Assembly: GCF_000166395.1 (NCBI RefSeq)
Contig: NC_014655.1
Span: 3,844,001-3,908,000 of the forward strand
DNA from: Leadbetterella byssophila DSM 17132
Lineage (GTDB): Bacteria; Bacteroidota; Bacteroidia; Cytophagales; Spirosomataceae
DNA: 64,000 bases
Direction of reading: 5' to 3'
Shown here: piece after piece, positions 26,779 through 34,797 of the stretch
Layout of the letters: each line of letters opens with the position of its first letter
How positions within the stretch are numbered: position 1 is the first letter of the stretch
The notes under the pieces: generated by a model
Told to the model about the DNA's origin: nothing
Seen by the model: the letters and a program-made list of their open reading frames with translations, nothing else
Databases searched by the model: none
Translations under genes and position numbers: made by a program

Positions 26779-27392
26779 CTTTAGTCCTTATACTTATCAC
26801 CGTAGGTTTGAGTATCTACGGATTTTCAAATCCCTCTTTCTTGTACAAACTCTTAGATAATCCCTATGCAGTATCCAGAAGGAAAGAGTATTACCGACTG
26901 CTGACTTCCGGTTTTGTGCATGCAGATTATCTGCATCTCCTACTGAACATGTATGTTCTGTATATGTTTGGATCCAATATGGAGACCATCTTTGGTATGA
27001 GTTTTGGGCCACAGGGTGGGGCATATTTTCTAGGGCTTTATCTATTGGGAATTATCTTTGCCAATATTCCGGATCAGTTCAGACATAAGAATAATCCAGG
27101 CTACAATGCACTTGGGGCATCAGGAGGAGTTTCTGCCATTGTATTTGCCTCTATCTTGATTATGCCTCTGAATAAGTTGATGATCTTCCCCATTCCTGTA
27201 GAAATTCCGGCTTGGATCTTTGCCATTATTTATGTGGCTTACTCTATTTATATGGATAAAAGACAGTCAGACCGAGTGAATCATATGGCGCATTTGTATG
27301 GGGCATTATGGGGGGTACTATTTATGCTATGGGCTTATCCCGGAGTCTTACCTGTTTTCTTTCAGCAGATTGGCTCTTCCATTGGATTTTGA
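26775..27392 (+). CDS. Rhomboid family intramembrane serine protease
   Basis: A 205-residue membrane protein with about six membrane segments. The family pattern is complete: an RLLTSGFVHADYLHLLLNMYVLYMFG loop and helix 2, catalytic Ser116 in LGASGGVSAIVFA, and catalytic His173 in VNHMAHLYGALWG. It cuts membrane proteins inside the bilayer. It has no extra soluble domain. The ATG overlaps the preceding TGA (ATGA), so translation is coupled to the prenyl synthase gene, although no functional link is known. Confidence 0.93.
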   Translation: MTLVLILITVGLSIYGFSNPSFLYKLLDNPYAVSRRKEYYRLLTSGFVHADYLHLLLNMYVLYMFGSNMETIFGMSFGPQGGAYFLGLYLLGIIFANIPDQFRHKNNPGYNALGASGGVSAIVFASILIMPLNKLMIFPIPVEIPAWIFAIIYVAYSIYMDKRQSDRVNHMAHLYGALWGVLFMLWAYPGVLPVFFQQIGSSIGF

Positions 27393-27427
27393 TCCGAAAA
27401 TTTCTTAAAAAAAATTGGAGTAAATCA

Positions 27428-27457
27428 TTGCTCTGGATGATTTCTTTAGTATTTTTG
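27428..27457 (+). promoter_or_regulatory. Promoter of tRNA-His
   Basis: TTG at 27428-27430, exactly 19 bases, then TATTTTTG at 27450-27457, a full match to the Bacteroidota consensus. The tRNA begins 13 bases after the -7 box, so transcription should start a few bases before the mature 5' end. Confidence 0.75.
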
Positions 27458-27469
27458 CAGTCCCAAAAC

Positions 27470-27544
<75 letters not shown>

Positions 27545-27549
27545 CACAG

Positions 27550-27577
27550 AAGCGAGTCGAAAGACTCGCTTTTTTTA
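27550..27577 (+). terminator. Terminator of the tRNA-His gene
   Basis: aagcgagtc (27550-27558) and gactcgctt (27563-27571) pair perfectly around gaaa and are followed by a T tract. Confidence 0.9.
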
Positions 27578-27626
27578 TTGATACCTTTTAAAGGATTTGA
27601 CGTCATAATAGAAATTTAAACTAAAA

Positions 27627-28190
27627 ATGAAGAGAGTATTTTTATTTATGTTGCTCCTAGGAGCTTCACCAGTATTTGCACAAAATGCCTTGGAGGATGT
27701 GTTACAAAAAGCGGAAGGATTGATTAATTCAGGCTCAACTAAAGGTCTGGTAGATCTAGTAGGAGCTACGGCTAAAGCTGTGCAGAGTGAGGTTAGTTCT
27801 ATGGATTCAGATACCAAATATCTTCTTTTATCTCAAGCAGACGCTTTGAAAGGTTTAGTTCCTTTAGCTTTAAGTGGAAAATTAGATCTAAGCTCTTTCT
27901 CAAATATTGTTAATAAGGTGAAGATTATTTTAGCTGCAAATCGATTAAAATCTGCCTTAAAAGGAGGGAAAAGTGGATTAGTGGAGCAGGCTCCTAAGGT
28001 CAGTAAGGCGCTAAATCTGATGAAAAACGGTGCGGAAGGCCTGGATTTAAAAAGTCTTACTAAACTCTCCAATTCTGCCATCAAGAAAGCTGATAAGTTA
28101 GACAAGGGTGGACTTTTCAAAAACTTACGCTTAAAGGCTACAGAAAAGAAATTGAATAAGATAGTAGATCTGGTAGGAGAAGTAATTTAA
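27627..28190 (+). CDS. Small secreted helical protein of unknown function
   Basis: The 187-residue product has a clear signal peptide (MKRVFLFMLLLGASPVFA then Q). The mature part is rich in Leu, Lys, Ser and Ala, lacks Cys and Trp, and looks almost entirely helical (for example NALEDVLQKAEGLINSGS and IVNKVKIILAANRLKSALKGG). I do not recognise a family. It is likely to be periplasmic or secreted. It stands alone between the tRNA-His terminator and its own terminator, and its codon use looks like that of the neighbours, so it is probably a real gene. Confidence 0.75.
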   Translation: MKRVFLFMLLLGASPVFAQNALEDVLQKAEGLINSGSTKGLVDLVGATAKAVQSEVSSMDSDTKYLLLSQADALKGLVPLALSGKLDLSSFSNIVNKVKIILAANRLKSALKGGKSGLVEQAPKVSKALNLMKNGAEGLDLKSLTKLSNSAIKKADKLDKGGLFKNLRLKATEKKLNKIVDLVGEVI

Positions 28191-28205
28191 GTTATTCTTC
28201 CTGTG

Positions 28206-28246
28206 AGCCCCCAATAAGTGCGATACTTCTTGGGGGCTTTTTTTTA
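28206..28246 (+). terminator. Terminator after the small secreted protein gene
   Basis: agcccccaa (28206-28214) and ttgggggct (28230-28238) pair perfectly across a 15-base loop and are followed by eight T. Confidence 0.87.
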
Positions 28247-28265
28247 TTCTTAGGGCTTAATTGTC

Positions 28266-28273
28266 TATTTTTG
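28266..28273 (+). promoter_or_regulatory. -7 box upstream of the serine hydrolase gene
   Basis: TATTTTTG fully matches TANNTTTG and lies 20 bases before the ATG. No good -33 element is seen. Confidence 0.42.
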
Positions 28274-28293
28274 ATCATTAACTCCTAACCTAT

Positions 28294-29766
28294 ATGAAAA
28301 GAATTCTGTTTTTTGTCTTGTTGGCTATTTCTGCGAGGGCTCAGTCCGTAGAAGAAAGAATAAAAGCCTTAGGTCCTGAATTGAATGCCCGATTAGACGC
28401 ATTTAAGAAGAAGCAGAATCTAGCCAGCGTCTCCTATGCCATAGTCTATAATGGGAAGGTAGTACATCAGAATTTTGATGGTTTTATAGAGAAGGAAAGC
28501 AAAAGGCCTGCCACGGCTCAGTCGGTATACAGAATAGCTTCCATGTCTAAGAGCTTTGCCGGAGTGGCCGTTCTCCAATTAAGAGATGCAGGGAGATTGA
28601 AACTAGAAGATCCCGTTTACCAGTACATACCTGAATTAAGTGGCCAAAGTTATTCTTCTGATTCTCCCGATATTACCATTCGTCATTTGTTGACACATGC
28701 CGCAGGTTTTCCGGAAGATAATCCTTGGGGGGATAGGCAGTTGGGCATCAGTACAGAGGAAATGTTGGCTATGTTTAAGAAGGGTATTTCTTTCTCTACA
28801 GAGCCAGGACAAACATATGAATACAGTAATATGGCTTTTGCCATGTTAGGCTACATCATTTCTCAGGTGAGTGGACAAACCTACCAAGAGTATATACAAG
28901 AGCACATTTGGAATCCTTTAGGAATGAAGGATACCTATTGGGATTATACCAAGGTTCCTAAAGATCAGTTGGTACATGGCTATCGTTATTTTCAAGGTGA
29001 TTTTGTAGCACAACCTATAGAAGGTGACGGAGCCTATGGAATAATGGGTGGCATATTGACTTCCACTGAAGACTTTTGCAAATATATGGCCTTTCATCAA
29101 GGGGCATATTTGGCTGAATTGGCTAAGCCTGGGATACTGAAGACATCCTCCCTTAGAGAGATGCATTTCCCATGGAACTTCAACAGTTTAAATAAGAGAG
29201 GATATAATGGTCAAGGTCAAGCCTGTGAAAACGTCTCTCATTATGGTTATGGCTTACGTTTAGATCAAAATTGTGAACAGATCAAGATGGTAGGTCATTC
29301 CGGTGGTTTGCCTGGATATGGTTCCGACTGGAAGATACTACCTCAATATGGCCTGGGTATTGTTACCTTAACGAATGGCACTTATGGCTCAGCCGCATTA
29401 TTGAATAATGAGATTCTTCCATATATAGTGGCGAAGGCGCAGGTTCCTGCCACTTTACTGCCTGTTAGCCCAATCTTAAAACAGAGACAATCTGAGCTGA
29501 TGTCTATACTCCCAGAGTGGAAGGAGGCCCCCATATTTGCCGTGAATTTCTTTGCCGACTATTATATAGAGGTCTTGAAAGAGGAGACAGGAAAGGTATT
29601 TAAGTCCATTGGTAAGATCAAAAAAGTGAATGAGATGGTGGCTGAAAATGCCTTGAGAGGATACTTTATAATAGAAGGAGAAAAAGGAAAAGCGAGAATA
29701 AGTTTTACCTTATCTCCAGAGAATCCACCTCTGATTCAAGCTTATACCATTCACTTATTACCATGA
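28294..29766 (+). CDS. Exported serine beta-lactamase-like hydrolase (PBP4*/class C fold)
   Basis: A 490-residue protein with a signal peptide (to about residue 16, ISARA then Q). Residues about 25-380 form the beta-lactamase/transpeptidase-like fold: SxxK motif Ser83-Met-Ser-Lys86 in YRIASMSKSF, the Tyr177-Ser-Asn motif in YEYSNMAF, and HSGG (335-338) in the place of KTG. These features fit peptidases and esterases of the class C-like group rather than true beta-lactamases. The C-terminal ~100 residues are a separate, unassigned lipocalin-like domain. The YciI gene overlaps its stop (ATGA). The substrate is unknown. Confidence 0.9.
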   Translation: MKRILFFVLLAISARAQSVEERIKALGPELNARLDAFKKKQNLASVSYAIVYNGKVVHQNFDGFIEKESKRPATAQSVYRIASMSKSFAGVAVLQLRDAGRLKLEDPVYQYIPELSGQSYSSDSPDITIRHLLTHAAGFPEDNPWGDRQLGISTEEMLAMFKKGISFSTEPGQTYEYSNMAFAMLGYIISQVSGQTYQEYIQEHIWNPLGMKDTYWDYTKVPKDQLVHGYRYFQGDFVAQPIEGDGAYGIMGGILTSTEDFCKYMAFHQGAYLAELAKPGILKTSSLREMHFPWNFNSLNKRGYNGQGQACENVSHYGYGLRLDQNCEQIKMVGHSGGLPGYGSDWKILPQYGLGIVTLTNGTYGSAALLNNEILPYIVAKAQVPATLLPVSPILKQRQSELMSILPEWKEAPIFAVNFFADYYIEVLKEETGKVFKSIGKIKKVNEMVAENALRGYFIIEGEKGKARISFTLSPENPPLIQAYTIHLLP

Positions 29767-30032
29767 AGCATTTCATATTATTCTATACCACTGTAGAAGG
29801 GTATGTAGAGAAGAGAGCTCCGTATAGAGCGGAACATTTAGCTTTGGTCTTAGAATATAAAAAGGCCGGCCATATCGTCTTGGCCGGCGCTTTGAAAGAT
29901 CCTGTAGATGGAGCGGTCTTAGTTTTTCATGTAGAAGATCCTGAAATCATTAAGGAATTTGTCAAAAAAGACCCTTATGTGATCCATGGATTGATTCCAC
30001 GCTGGGATATCCGTGAGTGGACTACTGTTTGA
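29763..30032 (+). CDS. YciI-like protein
   Basis: An 89-residue cytoplasmic protein of the YciI/YCII family, a ferredoxin-like fold. The family signs are the N-terminal FILFYTTVEGYVEKRAPYRAEHLALV (conserved histidine in EHLALV), GHIVLAGALKDPVDGAVLVF, and DPYVIHGLIPRWDIREW. YCII domains are proposed to be small enzymes using a His-Asp pair, but the reaction here is unknown. It is translationally coupled to the serine hydrolase gene and its last 11 bases overlap the convergent esterase gene. Confidence 0.88.
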   Translation: MKHFILFYTTVEGYVEKRAPYRAEHLALVLEYKKAGHIVLAGALKDPVDGAVLVFHVEDPEIIKEFVKKDPYVIHGLIPRWDIREWTTV

Positions 30033-30819
30033 AGAATCTGCTGAAATACAGCATTTGGTATTCAATGGCCACTTTCCAGTAATCTCCATTATGTACCCCT
30101 GGACGTTCCGTATAATCATGCGGAATGTTCATGTACAAAAGTTTCTCATGAAGGGCTTTATTTACGGCATAAAAGAAATCGCCCGTACCACAATCAATCA
30201 TGATACTAAGTTTTCCCGGTTGGATTTTGTGCAATTGGTTAATGACGGTATGATTTTCCCAGTTTTCAGGTTTATCTGCTAATTCACCTAGGCTCTTTTT
30301 CATTTCCCAATTGTTCGGGAAAGGTCTGATATCCACTCCTCCGCTCATGGATCCACAGGCACCGAAAACATTTTGGTTACGAATTCCTAGCCAGAGTCCG
30401 CCATGTCCACCCATGCTTAGTCCGGTAACCGCCCTTCCGGAAGGGGATTTTTTCGTCTTATAAGTTTGGTCCATATAACCCACCAGCTCTTTGCTTACAT
30501 AGGTTTCATAGCGCATAGACGGATTTTCGGGGCTGTCCCAATACCAAGAGTTTTGTCCGTCAGGACATACAATGATCATCTTGTAAAGACTAGCTAACTG
30601 AGGTAACTCCGGCTTGGTTTTGATCCATGAACTGTGATTTCCGCTATATCCATGCAGTAAGTATAATACCGGAAACTCTGATTCTTTATCATAGGAATCT
30701 GGCAAGATCACCACATTCTTAATGCTTTTGTTCATGGAAGCACTAGGAACTAGTACCGTGTCAACTTTCTGTGCTTGTACGTAAAAGGAAATGAACAGGA
30801 GTAGAAGAATTCTTTTCAT
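30022..30819 (-). CDS. Exported alpha/beta-hydrolase of the esterase D family
   Basis: A 265-residue protein with a signal peptide (MKRILLLLFISFYVQA then Q). The alpha/beta-hydrolase fold shows the oxyanion segment LYLLHGYSGNHSSW (53-65), the nucleophile elbow GLSMGGHGG with Ser135, an aspartate in IDCGTGDFFY and the catalytic histidine in GVHNGDYW. It resembles the S-formylglutathione hydrolase/antigen 85 esterases and polysaccharide deesterifying enzymes found in Bacteroidota. It probably removes ester groups from an extracellular substrate, which I cannot name. Its 3' end overlaps the yciI gene by 11 bases. Confidence 0.9.
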   Translation of the reverse strand: MKRILLLLFISFYVQAQKVDTVLVPSASMNKSIKNVVILPDSYDKESEFPVLYLLHGYSGNHSSWIKTKPELPQLASLYKMIIVCPDGQNSWYWDSPENPSMRYETYVSKELVGYMDQTYKTKKSPSGRAVTGLSMGGHGGLWLGIRNQNVFGACGSMSGGVDIRPFPNNWEMKKSLGELADKPENWENHTVINQLHKIQPGKLSIMIDCGTGDFFYAVNKALHEKLLYMNIPHDYTERPGVHNGDYWKVAIEYQMLYFSRFFKQ

Positions 30820-30874
30820 AGTTTAAGGTTAGTCTATTAATATAAAACAAAGAATTTCAGTGTTTTAGTTCTAT

Positions 30875-30908
30875 AAAAAAAAAGGAAAACTCCCATGAAG
30901 GGAGTTTT
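30875..30908 (-). terminator. Terminator of prfC
   Basis: aaaactccc (30886-30894) and gggagtttt (30900-30908) pair around atgaa. Nine A at 30875-30883 give the T tract on the minus strand. It begins right after the prfC stop. Confidence 0.85.
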
Positions 30909-30909
30909 T

Positions 30910-32502
30910 TTAAGCGCCTTGTAATTTGAATTCAGAGGTAGTGTGGAACTCAATGTCCGGATTATTCTCCTTATTCATTCTTAATATCCAATCTGTCTCC
31001 GCTAGGAATACTGGATTTTCGTCTTTGTCATAGGCTATATAATTCGATTTCAAGCGGATGAACTCTGCAAGCTTAGCAGGATCTTCTGAGGTGATCCAGC
31101 ACGCCTTACTATAAGGTCTGGCTTCGAATCTACAAGATGCACCGTATTCGTTCAATAAACGGTACTGTATAACCTCAAACTGAAGTTCACCTACGGTACC
31201 AATGACCTTTCTATTACCTGGCTGCAAAGTAAATAGCTGGGCCACTCCTTCTTCGGCCAGTTGGGAAACTCCTTTGTCCAACTGTTTTGCTTTTAAAGGG
31301 TCAGTATTTACTACCTCACGGAATAATTCAGGGGAGAAGCTTGGAATACCTGTGAAGTACATGGATTCACCCTCAGTAAGGGTATCCCCAATCTTAAAGT
31401 TACCTGTGTCATAAAGGCCTACTACATCTCCCGGATAACCTTCCTCAACTACTTCTTTACTATCTGCCATAAACATGTATGGGTTAGAGAAGCGAAGGTC
31501 TTTGTTCAGTCTCACATGTTTATAGAATTTGCCTCTCTCAAAGGTACCTGAACAGATTCTTAAGAATGCAATTCTATCTCTGTGTCTAGGGTCAATGTTA
31601 GCGTGGATTTTAAAGATAAAACCTGAGAATTTTTTCTCTGTAGGTTCTACCTTCCTCACGTTTGTCATACGGGCTATAGGAGCAGGGCTAATTTGGCAGA
31701 ATGTATCCAATAATTCTTTGATACCAAAGCTGTTTACTGCAGAACCAAAGAAAACCGGAGCCACGTGTCCACCTAAATATTCTTCCTGATTAAAACTATC
31801 ATAGATGGTATTGATCATTTCTACGTCTTCTCTTAATTGAGAAGCGTCTTTGTCTCCTACACTATTTTCAAGTTCTTCGGAATCCAAAGGGATAGCTTTA
31901 ACATCATCTTCCAGTTTCGTTTTGTTCACTTTGAAGTAGTTCATTTTTTCTTCCAAAAGGTGATAGACACCCTTCAAACTACTTCCACCATTAACGGGCC
32001 AAGTGATAGGTCTTACCTTGATGCTTAGTTTTTGTTCTAATTCATCCAGCAAATCAAAGGGATCCTTTCCTTCTCGGTCCATCTTATTCACGAATACGAT
32101 TACCGGAGTGTCTCGCATCCTACAAACTTCCATTAATTTTTCCGTTTGTTCCTCAACCCCTTTTACACAGTCTATGACAAGGATAACGCTGTCTACGGCG
32201 GTCAGGGTACGATATGTGTCTTCAGCGAAGTCTTTGTGACCAGGAGTGTCCAGGATATTGATCTTTCTGCCACCGTATTCAAAGGTCATTACGGAGGTGG
32301 CTACAGAGATACCTCTCTGCTTCTCAATCTCCATAAAGTCAGAAGTGGCGGTCTTTTTGATCTTGTTGGATTTCACAGCACCCGCACTCTGAATAGCTCC
32401 ACCAAAGAGGAGAAGTTTTTCAGTTAGGGTGGTTTTACCAGCATCCGGGTGGGCTATGATGGCGAAGGTCCGCCTTTTTTCTATTTCAGATATAAATGTC
32501 AC
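30910..32502 (-). CDS. prfC: Peptide chain release factor 3
   Basis: RF3 is the GTPase that recycles release factors RF1 and RF2 from the ribosome after termination. The 530-residue product has G1 [13 protein letters not shown], the DTPGHKDF G3 motif, [10 protein letters not shown] as G4, and the RF3-specific C-terminal domains ([39 protein letters not shown]). The start is a GTG at 32500-32502, read [16 protein letters not shown], which matches the family's usual N-terminus; no ATG lies nearby in frame. It is a single-gene unit with its own terminator. Confidence 0.97.
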   Translation of the reverse strand: MTFISEIEKRRTFAIIAHPDAGKTTLTEKLLLFGGAIQSAGAVKSNKIKKTATSDFMEIEKQRGISVATSVMTFEYGGRKINILDTPGHKDFAEDTYRTLTAVDSVILVIDCVKGVEEQTEKLMEVCRMRDTPVIVFVNKMDREGKDPFDLLDELEQKLSIKVRPITWPVNGGSSLKGVYHLLEEKMNYFKVNKTKLEDDVKAIPLDSEELENSVGDKDASQLREDVEMINTIYDSFNQEEYLGGHVAPVFFGSAVNSFGIKELLDTFCQISPAPIARMTNVRKVEPTEKKFSGFIFKIHANIDPRHRDRIAFLRICSGTFERGKFYKHVRLNKDLRFSNPYMFMADSKEVVEEGYPGDVVGLYDTGNFKIGDTLTEGESMYFTGIPSFSPELFREVVNTDPLKAKQLDKGVSQLAEEGVAQLFTLQPGNRKVIGTVGELQFEVIQYRLLNEYGASCRFEARPYSKACWITSEDPAKLAEFIRLKSNYIAYDKDENPVFLAETDWILRMNKENNPDIEFHTTSEFKLQGA

Positions 32503-32859
32503 TTACGGAAAATTAATCTGCAAAATTACGAAAAACTTCTGTTCGGCTATAAGTAGCTGATGAGGAATATGAACGTGTGCACCAGATTATACCTGAAAAT
32601 GCATTTTAAGTTGATTTTAATCTATCTAAAAGAGAGAAGAGAAAGCTTTGAATTTAAAGTTATAATCTGCTGAAAAATAGTTATATGTATAAATAAAGCG
32701 AAATTAAAAGGGGATTTAAAAATGGGTATTTAGAAGCCTTTTTTTATTTTGTTTTAATGTTGTATTAAGGTAAAATTAATGTAAAATATTAAATATCAGC
32801 ATTTTAATGGGCGTTTCCATACTGAAAACATATTTAATAAACATAACTTATTTAAGATC
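32503..32859. other. Divergent intergenic region between prfC and a small secreted protein gene
   Basis: These 357 bases are AT-rich and hold no supported gene. Next to prfC is a full -7 box for the minus strand (32521-32528). The right part has long T and A runs but no convincing TANNTTTG box for the rightward gene, and no RNA fold that I recognise. Confidence 0.6.
32521..32528 (-). promoter_or_regulatory. -7 box of prfC
   Basis: caaaatta is TAATTTTG on the minus strand, a full match, 19 bases upstream of the GTG start. The -33 element is not clear. Confidence 0.42.
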
Positions 32860-33210
32860 ATGAAAAGAGTATCAGTTTTAGTGGCCATGTTGTTATTAGG
32901 TACAGCCAGTTTTGCGTACCAAGTACCTGCAGAAAAATCAGTAATAGTGATTGTAAATGACGATTTAGTTGGGGAGTATCAGTTTGAAGGAGATTCTCCT
33001 GTGAAGAGTCTTAAGATAGAAAAAAGTGGAGAAAGCTTGATTGGAAAAACAGAAACCGGTCAGTCCGAGCTAGTGGCAACAGATAAAAAGGACACTTACT
33101 CTTTTAAGGATTACGGTGGTACTCTTACCTTCAAAAGAGATGAGTCCGGCGCGGTTACAGGAGTAACTTTAACTGTTGAAAATAATTCCTTTGACGGTAA
33201 GAAGAAATAA
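32860..33210 (+). CDS. Small exported protein with a single DUF3471-like domain
   Basis: The 116-residue product has a signal peptide (MKRVSVLVAMLLLGTASFA). The mature part is a small beta-rich unit, VGEYQFEG...LKIEKSGESLIGKTETGQSELV...GGTLTFKRDESGAVTGVTLT, which resembles the DUF3471/lipocalin-like tail often attached to beta-lactamase-like hydrolases, here standing alone. The family match is by eye only. It is preceded by a long AT-rich leader and followed by a hairpin shared with miaA. It may be a binding or stabilising subunit; the role is unknown. Confidence 0.75.
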   Translation: MKRVSVLVAMLLLGTASFAYQVPAEKSVIVIVNDDLVGEYQFEGDSPVKSLKIEKSGESLIGKTETGQSELVATDKKDTYSFKDYGGTLTFKRDESGAVTGVTLTVENNSFDGKKK

Positions 33211-33219
33211 CTCCTGAAG

Positions 33220-33254
33220 AAAGTCTTCTCTGCTAATTGTGGAGAAGACTTTTC
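33220..33254. terminator. Bidirectional terminator between the small exported protein gene and miaA
   Basis: aaagtcttctc (33220-33230) and gagaagacttt (33242-33252) form an 11-base perfect stem around an 11-base loop. It overlaps the last codons of miaA (stop at 33233-33235). Short T runs follow on both strands. Confidence 0.65.
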
Positions 33255-34144
33255 TCTATATATTCATTTATACCTTCCTCATCATCAGCATGAAACCAGG
33301 TAAACTGGTCCTGGTTCTTAAACCAAGTCAACTGCCTTTTGGCATATCTTCGGGTATTTCTTTTTAAAAGTTCGATACTTTTTTCCCAAGTCGTTATCCC
33401 ATCTAAATAATCAAAGATTTCCTTATAACCCACTGTTTGAAGTGCGTAGGAGTTTCTGAATGGCATAAGCTTCTTAACCTCATCCAAAAGTCCCTGCTGA
33501 ACCATTAGGTCCACTCTTTGATTTATTCTGGAATAGAGCTCTTCTCGGTCTCTCTCGATGCCAATTTTTATAGTATGGTAGGGTAAAACCTTATCTGCTC
33601 CCGTCCGAAAAGACGAAAAGGGCTTACCTGTAGAAATACACACTTCCAGTGCTCGCACCACCCTTTGCGGATTTTGGATCTCTATTTTCTTACTGCCTTC
33701 CGGATCTAGGACCTGAAGTTCTTTTTGTAGTACTTCTAAACCCTCCGTTCTTAGTCGGCTCATCAGCTCATCCCGAAGTTCTTGAGGCGCGTCAGGCATG
33801 TCATCTAATCCATACAGTGCGGCTTTCACAAATAGTCCTGTTCCTCCACTCAATAGGCCAATGGAATTCTTTTGGAAGTATTCTTCAAGTTTTTGATCTA
33901 ATTGTCTTTCAAAGTCTCCTGCAGTGAAGTTTTGGGTAATGGGGTGAGAGTCTATAAAGTGGTGTTTAACTCCCTCTATTTCCTCGGGAGTGGGCTTGGC
34001 GGTACCTATGCTCATCTCTTTGTATAGCTGGCGAGAATCTGCGGAGAAGATTTCAGCCTTCCATTTTTTGGCAAGTCTAACACTTAGAGCCGTTTTCCCC
34101 ACGGCCGTGGGTCCTACAAGTACTACCAGATTCGCTTTCACCAA
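33233..34144 (-). CDS. miaA: tRNA dimethylallyltransferase MiaA
   Basis: MiaA transfers the dimethylallyl group to A37 of tRNAs that read codons beginning with U. The 303-residue protein has the P-loop GPTAVGKT (11-18), SADSRQLYKEMSIGTAKP with the catalytic aspartate, the GGTGLFVKAAL segment that binds tRNA and the diphosphate, NPQRVVRALEV, and a late RRYAKRQLTWF arginine-rich motif. The length is normal. The start is the ATG at 34142-34144. Its promoter lies only two bases away from the divergent promoter of a DUF4230 gene. Confidence 0.96.
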   Translation of the reverse strand: MVKANLVVLVGPTAVGKTALSVRLAKKWKAEIFSADSRQLYKEMSIGTAKPTPEEIEGVKHHFIDSHPITQNFTAGDFERQLDQKLEEYFQKNSIGLLSGGTGLFVKAALYGLDDMPDAPQELRDELMSRLRTEGLEVLQKELQVLDPEGSKKIEIQNPQRVVRALEVCISTGKPFSSFRTGADKVLPYHTIKIGIERDREELYSRINQRVDLMVQQGLLDEVKKLMPFRNSYALQTVGYKEIFDYLDGITTWEKSIELLKRNTRRYAKRQLTWFKNQDQFTWFHADDEEGINEYIEKSLLHN

Positions 34145-34177
34145 TTGCCCATTTTAACGCAAAATTATATAAGTTTG
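34145..34177 (+). promoter_or_regulatory. Promoter of the DUF4230 gene
   Basis: TTG at 34145-34147, 22 bases, then TAAGTTTG at 34170-34177, a full -7 match. The ATG is 18 bases downstream. The spacer contains the miaA -7 box of the opposite strand. Confidence 0.6.
34160..34167 (-). promoter_or_regulatory. -7 box of miaA, inside the divergent promoter
   Basis: caaaatta reads TAATTTTG on the minus strand, a full match. It lies 16 bases before the miaA ATG and inside the spacer of the rightward promoter. Confidence 0.5.
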
Positions 34178-34194
34178 TGTGAAATAAGAGTAGA

Positions 34195-34797
34195 ATGATT
34201 GACTTTGCCGTATTTGTTGTAGCCTTGGGGGTAGGTTCTATAGCTGCCTGGCAAGTGTTTCATTGGATATATGGCAAGAAACTTCTTAGCGATAAGAAGG
34301 AGAATATTAGGGTAGAAGCGAATATTCTCTTAGAAAAGATAGAGCAAGTGTTCAAAGTGGTTCTTGCAGAAGGCTACTTTACCGAAATCTATGATCATAA
34401 TGCAAAAAAGGATTTTTGGGGCCTATTCAAAACTACTAATAAGGCCCTGATCATCGTTAAAGCGAAGGTTTCAGTGGGTTACGATTTCAGTAAAATGAAG
34501 TTCCGTAGGGATGCAGATACCAGAAGACTTATCATTGAGGGTTTTGCTCCTGCTGAAGTACTCGCAGTGGATACAGATTATAAGTTTTACGATATAAACC
34601 AGGGCTTTGTCAATCCCATGAAACATGAGGATTATAATGCTCTACTTGCTGAGGCTAAGGCTATGATTAAGACCAAAGCGGAGGGAAGTGATTTACCGGT
34701 GATCGCAGCTAACCAACTCCAATTGATGATGCGCCAGTTGGCCTCCAGTATGAAATGGGAATTGGAAATGTTACCAGAAGCTAAAGAAGAAATATGA
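34195..34797 (+). CDS. DUF4230 membrane-anchored protein
   Basis: A 200-residue protein with one N-terminal hydrophobic helix (residues about 2-22) and a soluble domain of the DUF4230 type. The recognisable stretch is KALIIVKAKVSVGYDFSKMKFRRDADTRRLIIEGF followed by VDTDYKFYDINQGFVNPM. Such proteins are common in Bacteroidota and Firmicutes and have no known function. No lipobox is present, so it is anchored by its helix. Its stop overlaps the ATG of the next membrane protein (ATGA), so the two are co-translated and may act together. Confidence 0.82.
   Translation: MIDFAVFVVALGVGSIAAWQVFHWIYGKKLLSDKKENIRVEANILLEKIEQVFKVVLAEGYFTEIYDHNAKKDFWGLFKTTNKALIIVKAKVSVGYDFSKMKFRRDADTRRLIIEGFAPAEVLAVDTDYKFYDINQGFVNPMKHEDYNALLAEAKAMIKTKAEGSDLPVIAANQLQLMMRQLASSMKWELEMLPEAKEEI

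Noticed and set aside
30013-30282. 89-codon plus-strand frame overlapping the esterase gene
   Set aside because: It runs antisense to the conserved C-terminal half of the esterase and has no family features.
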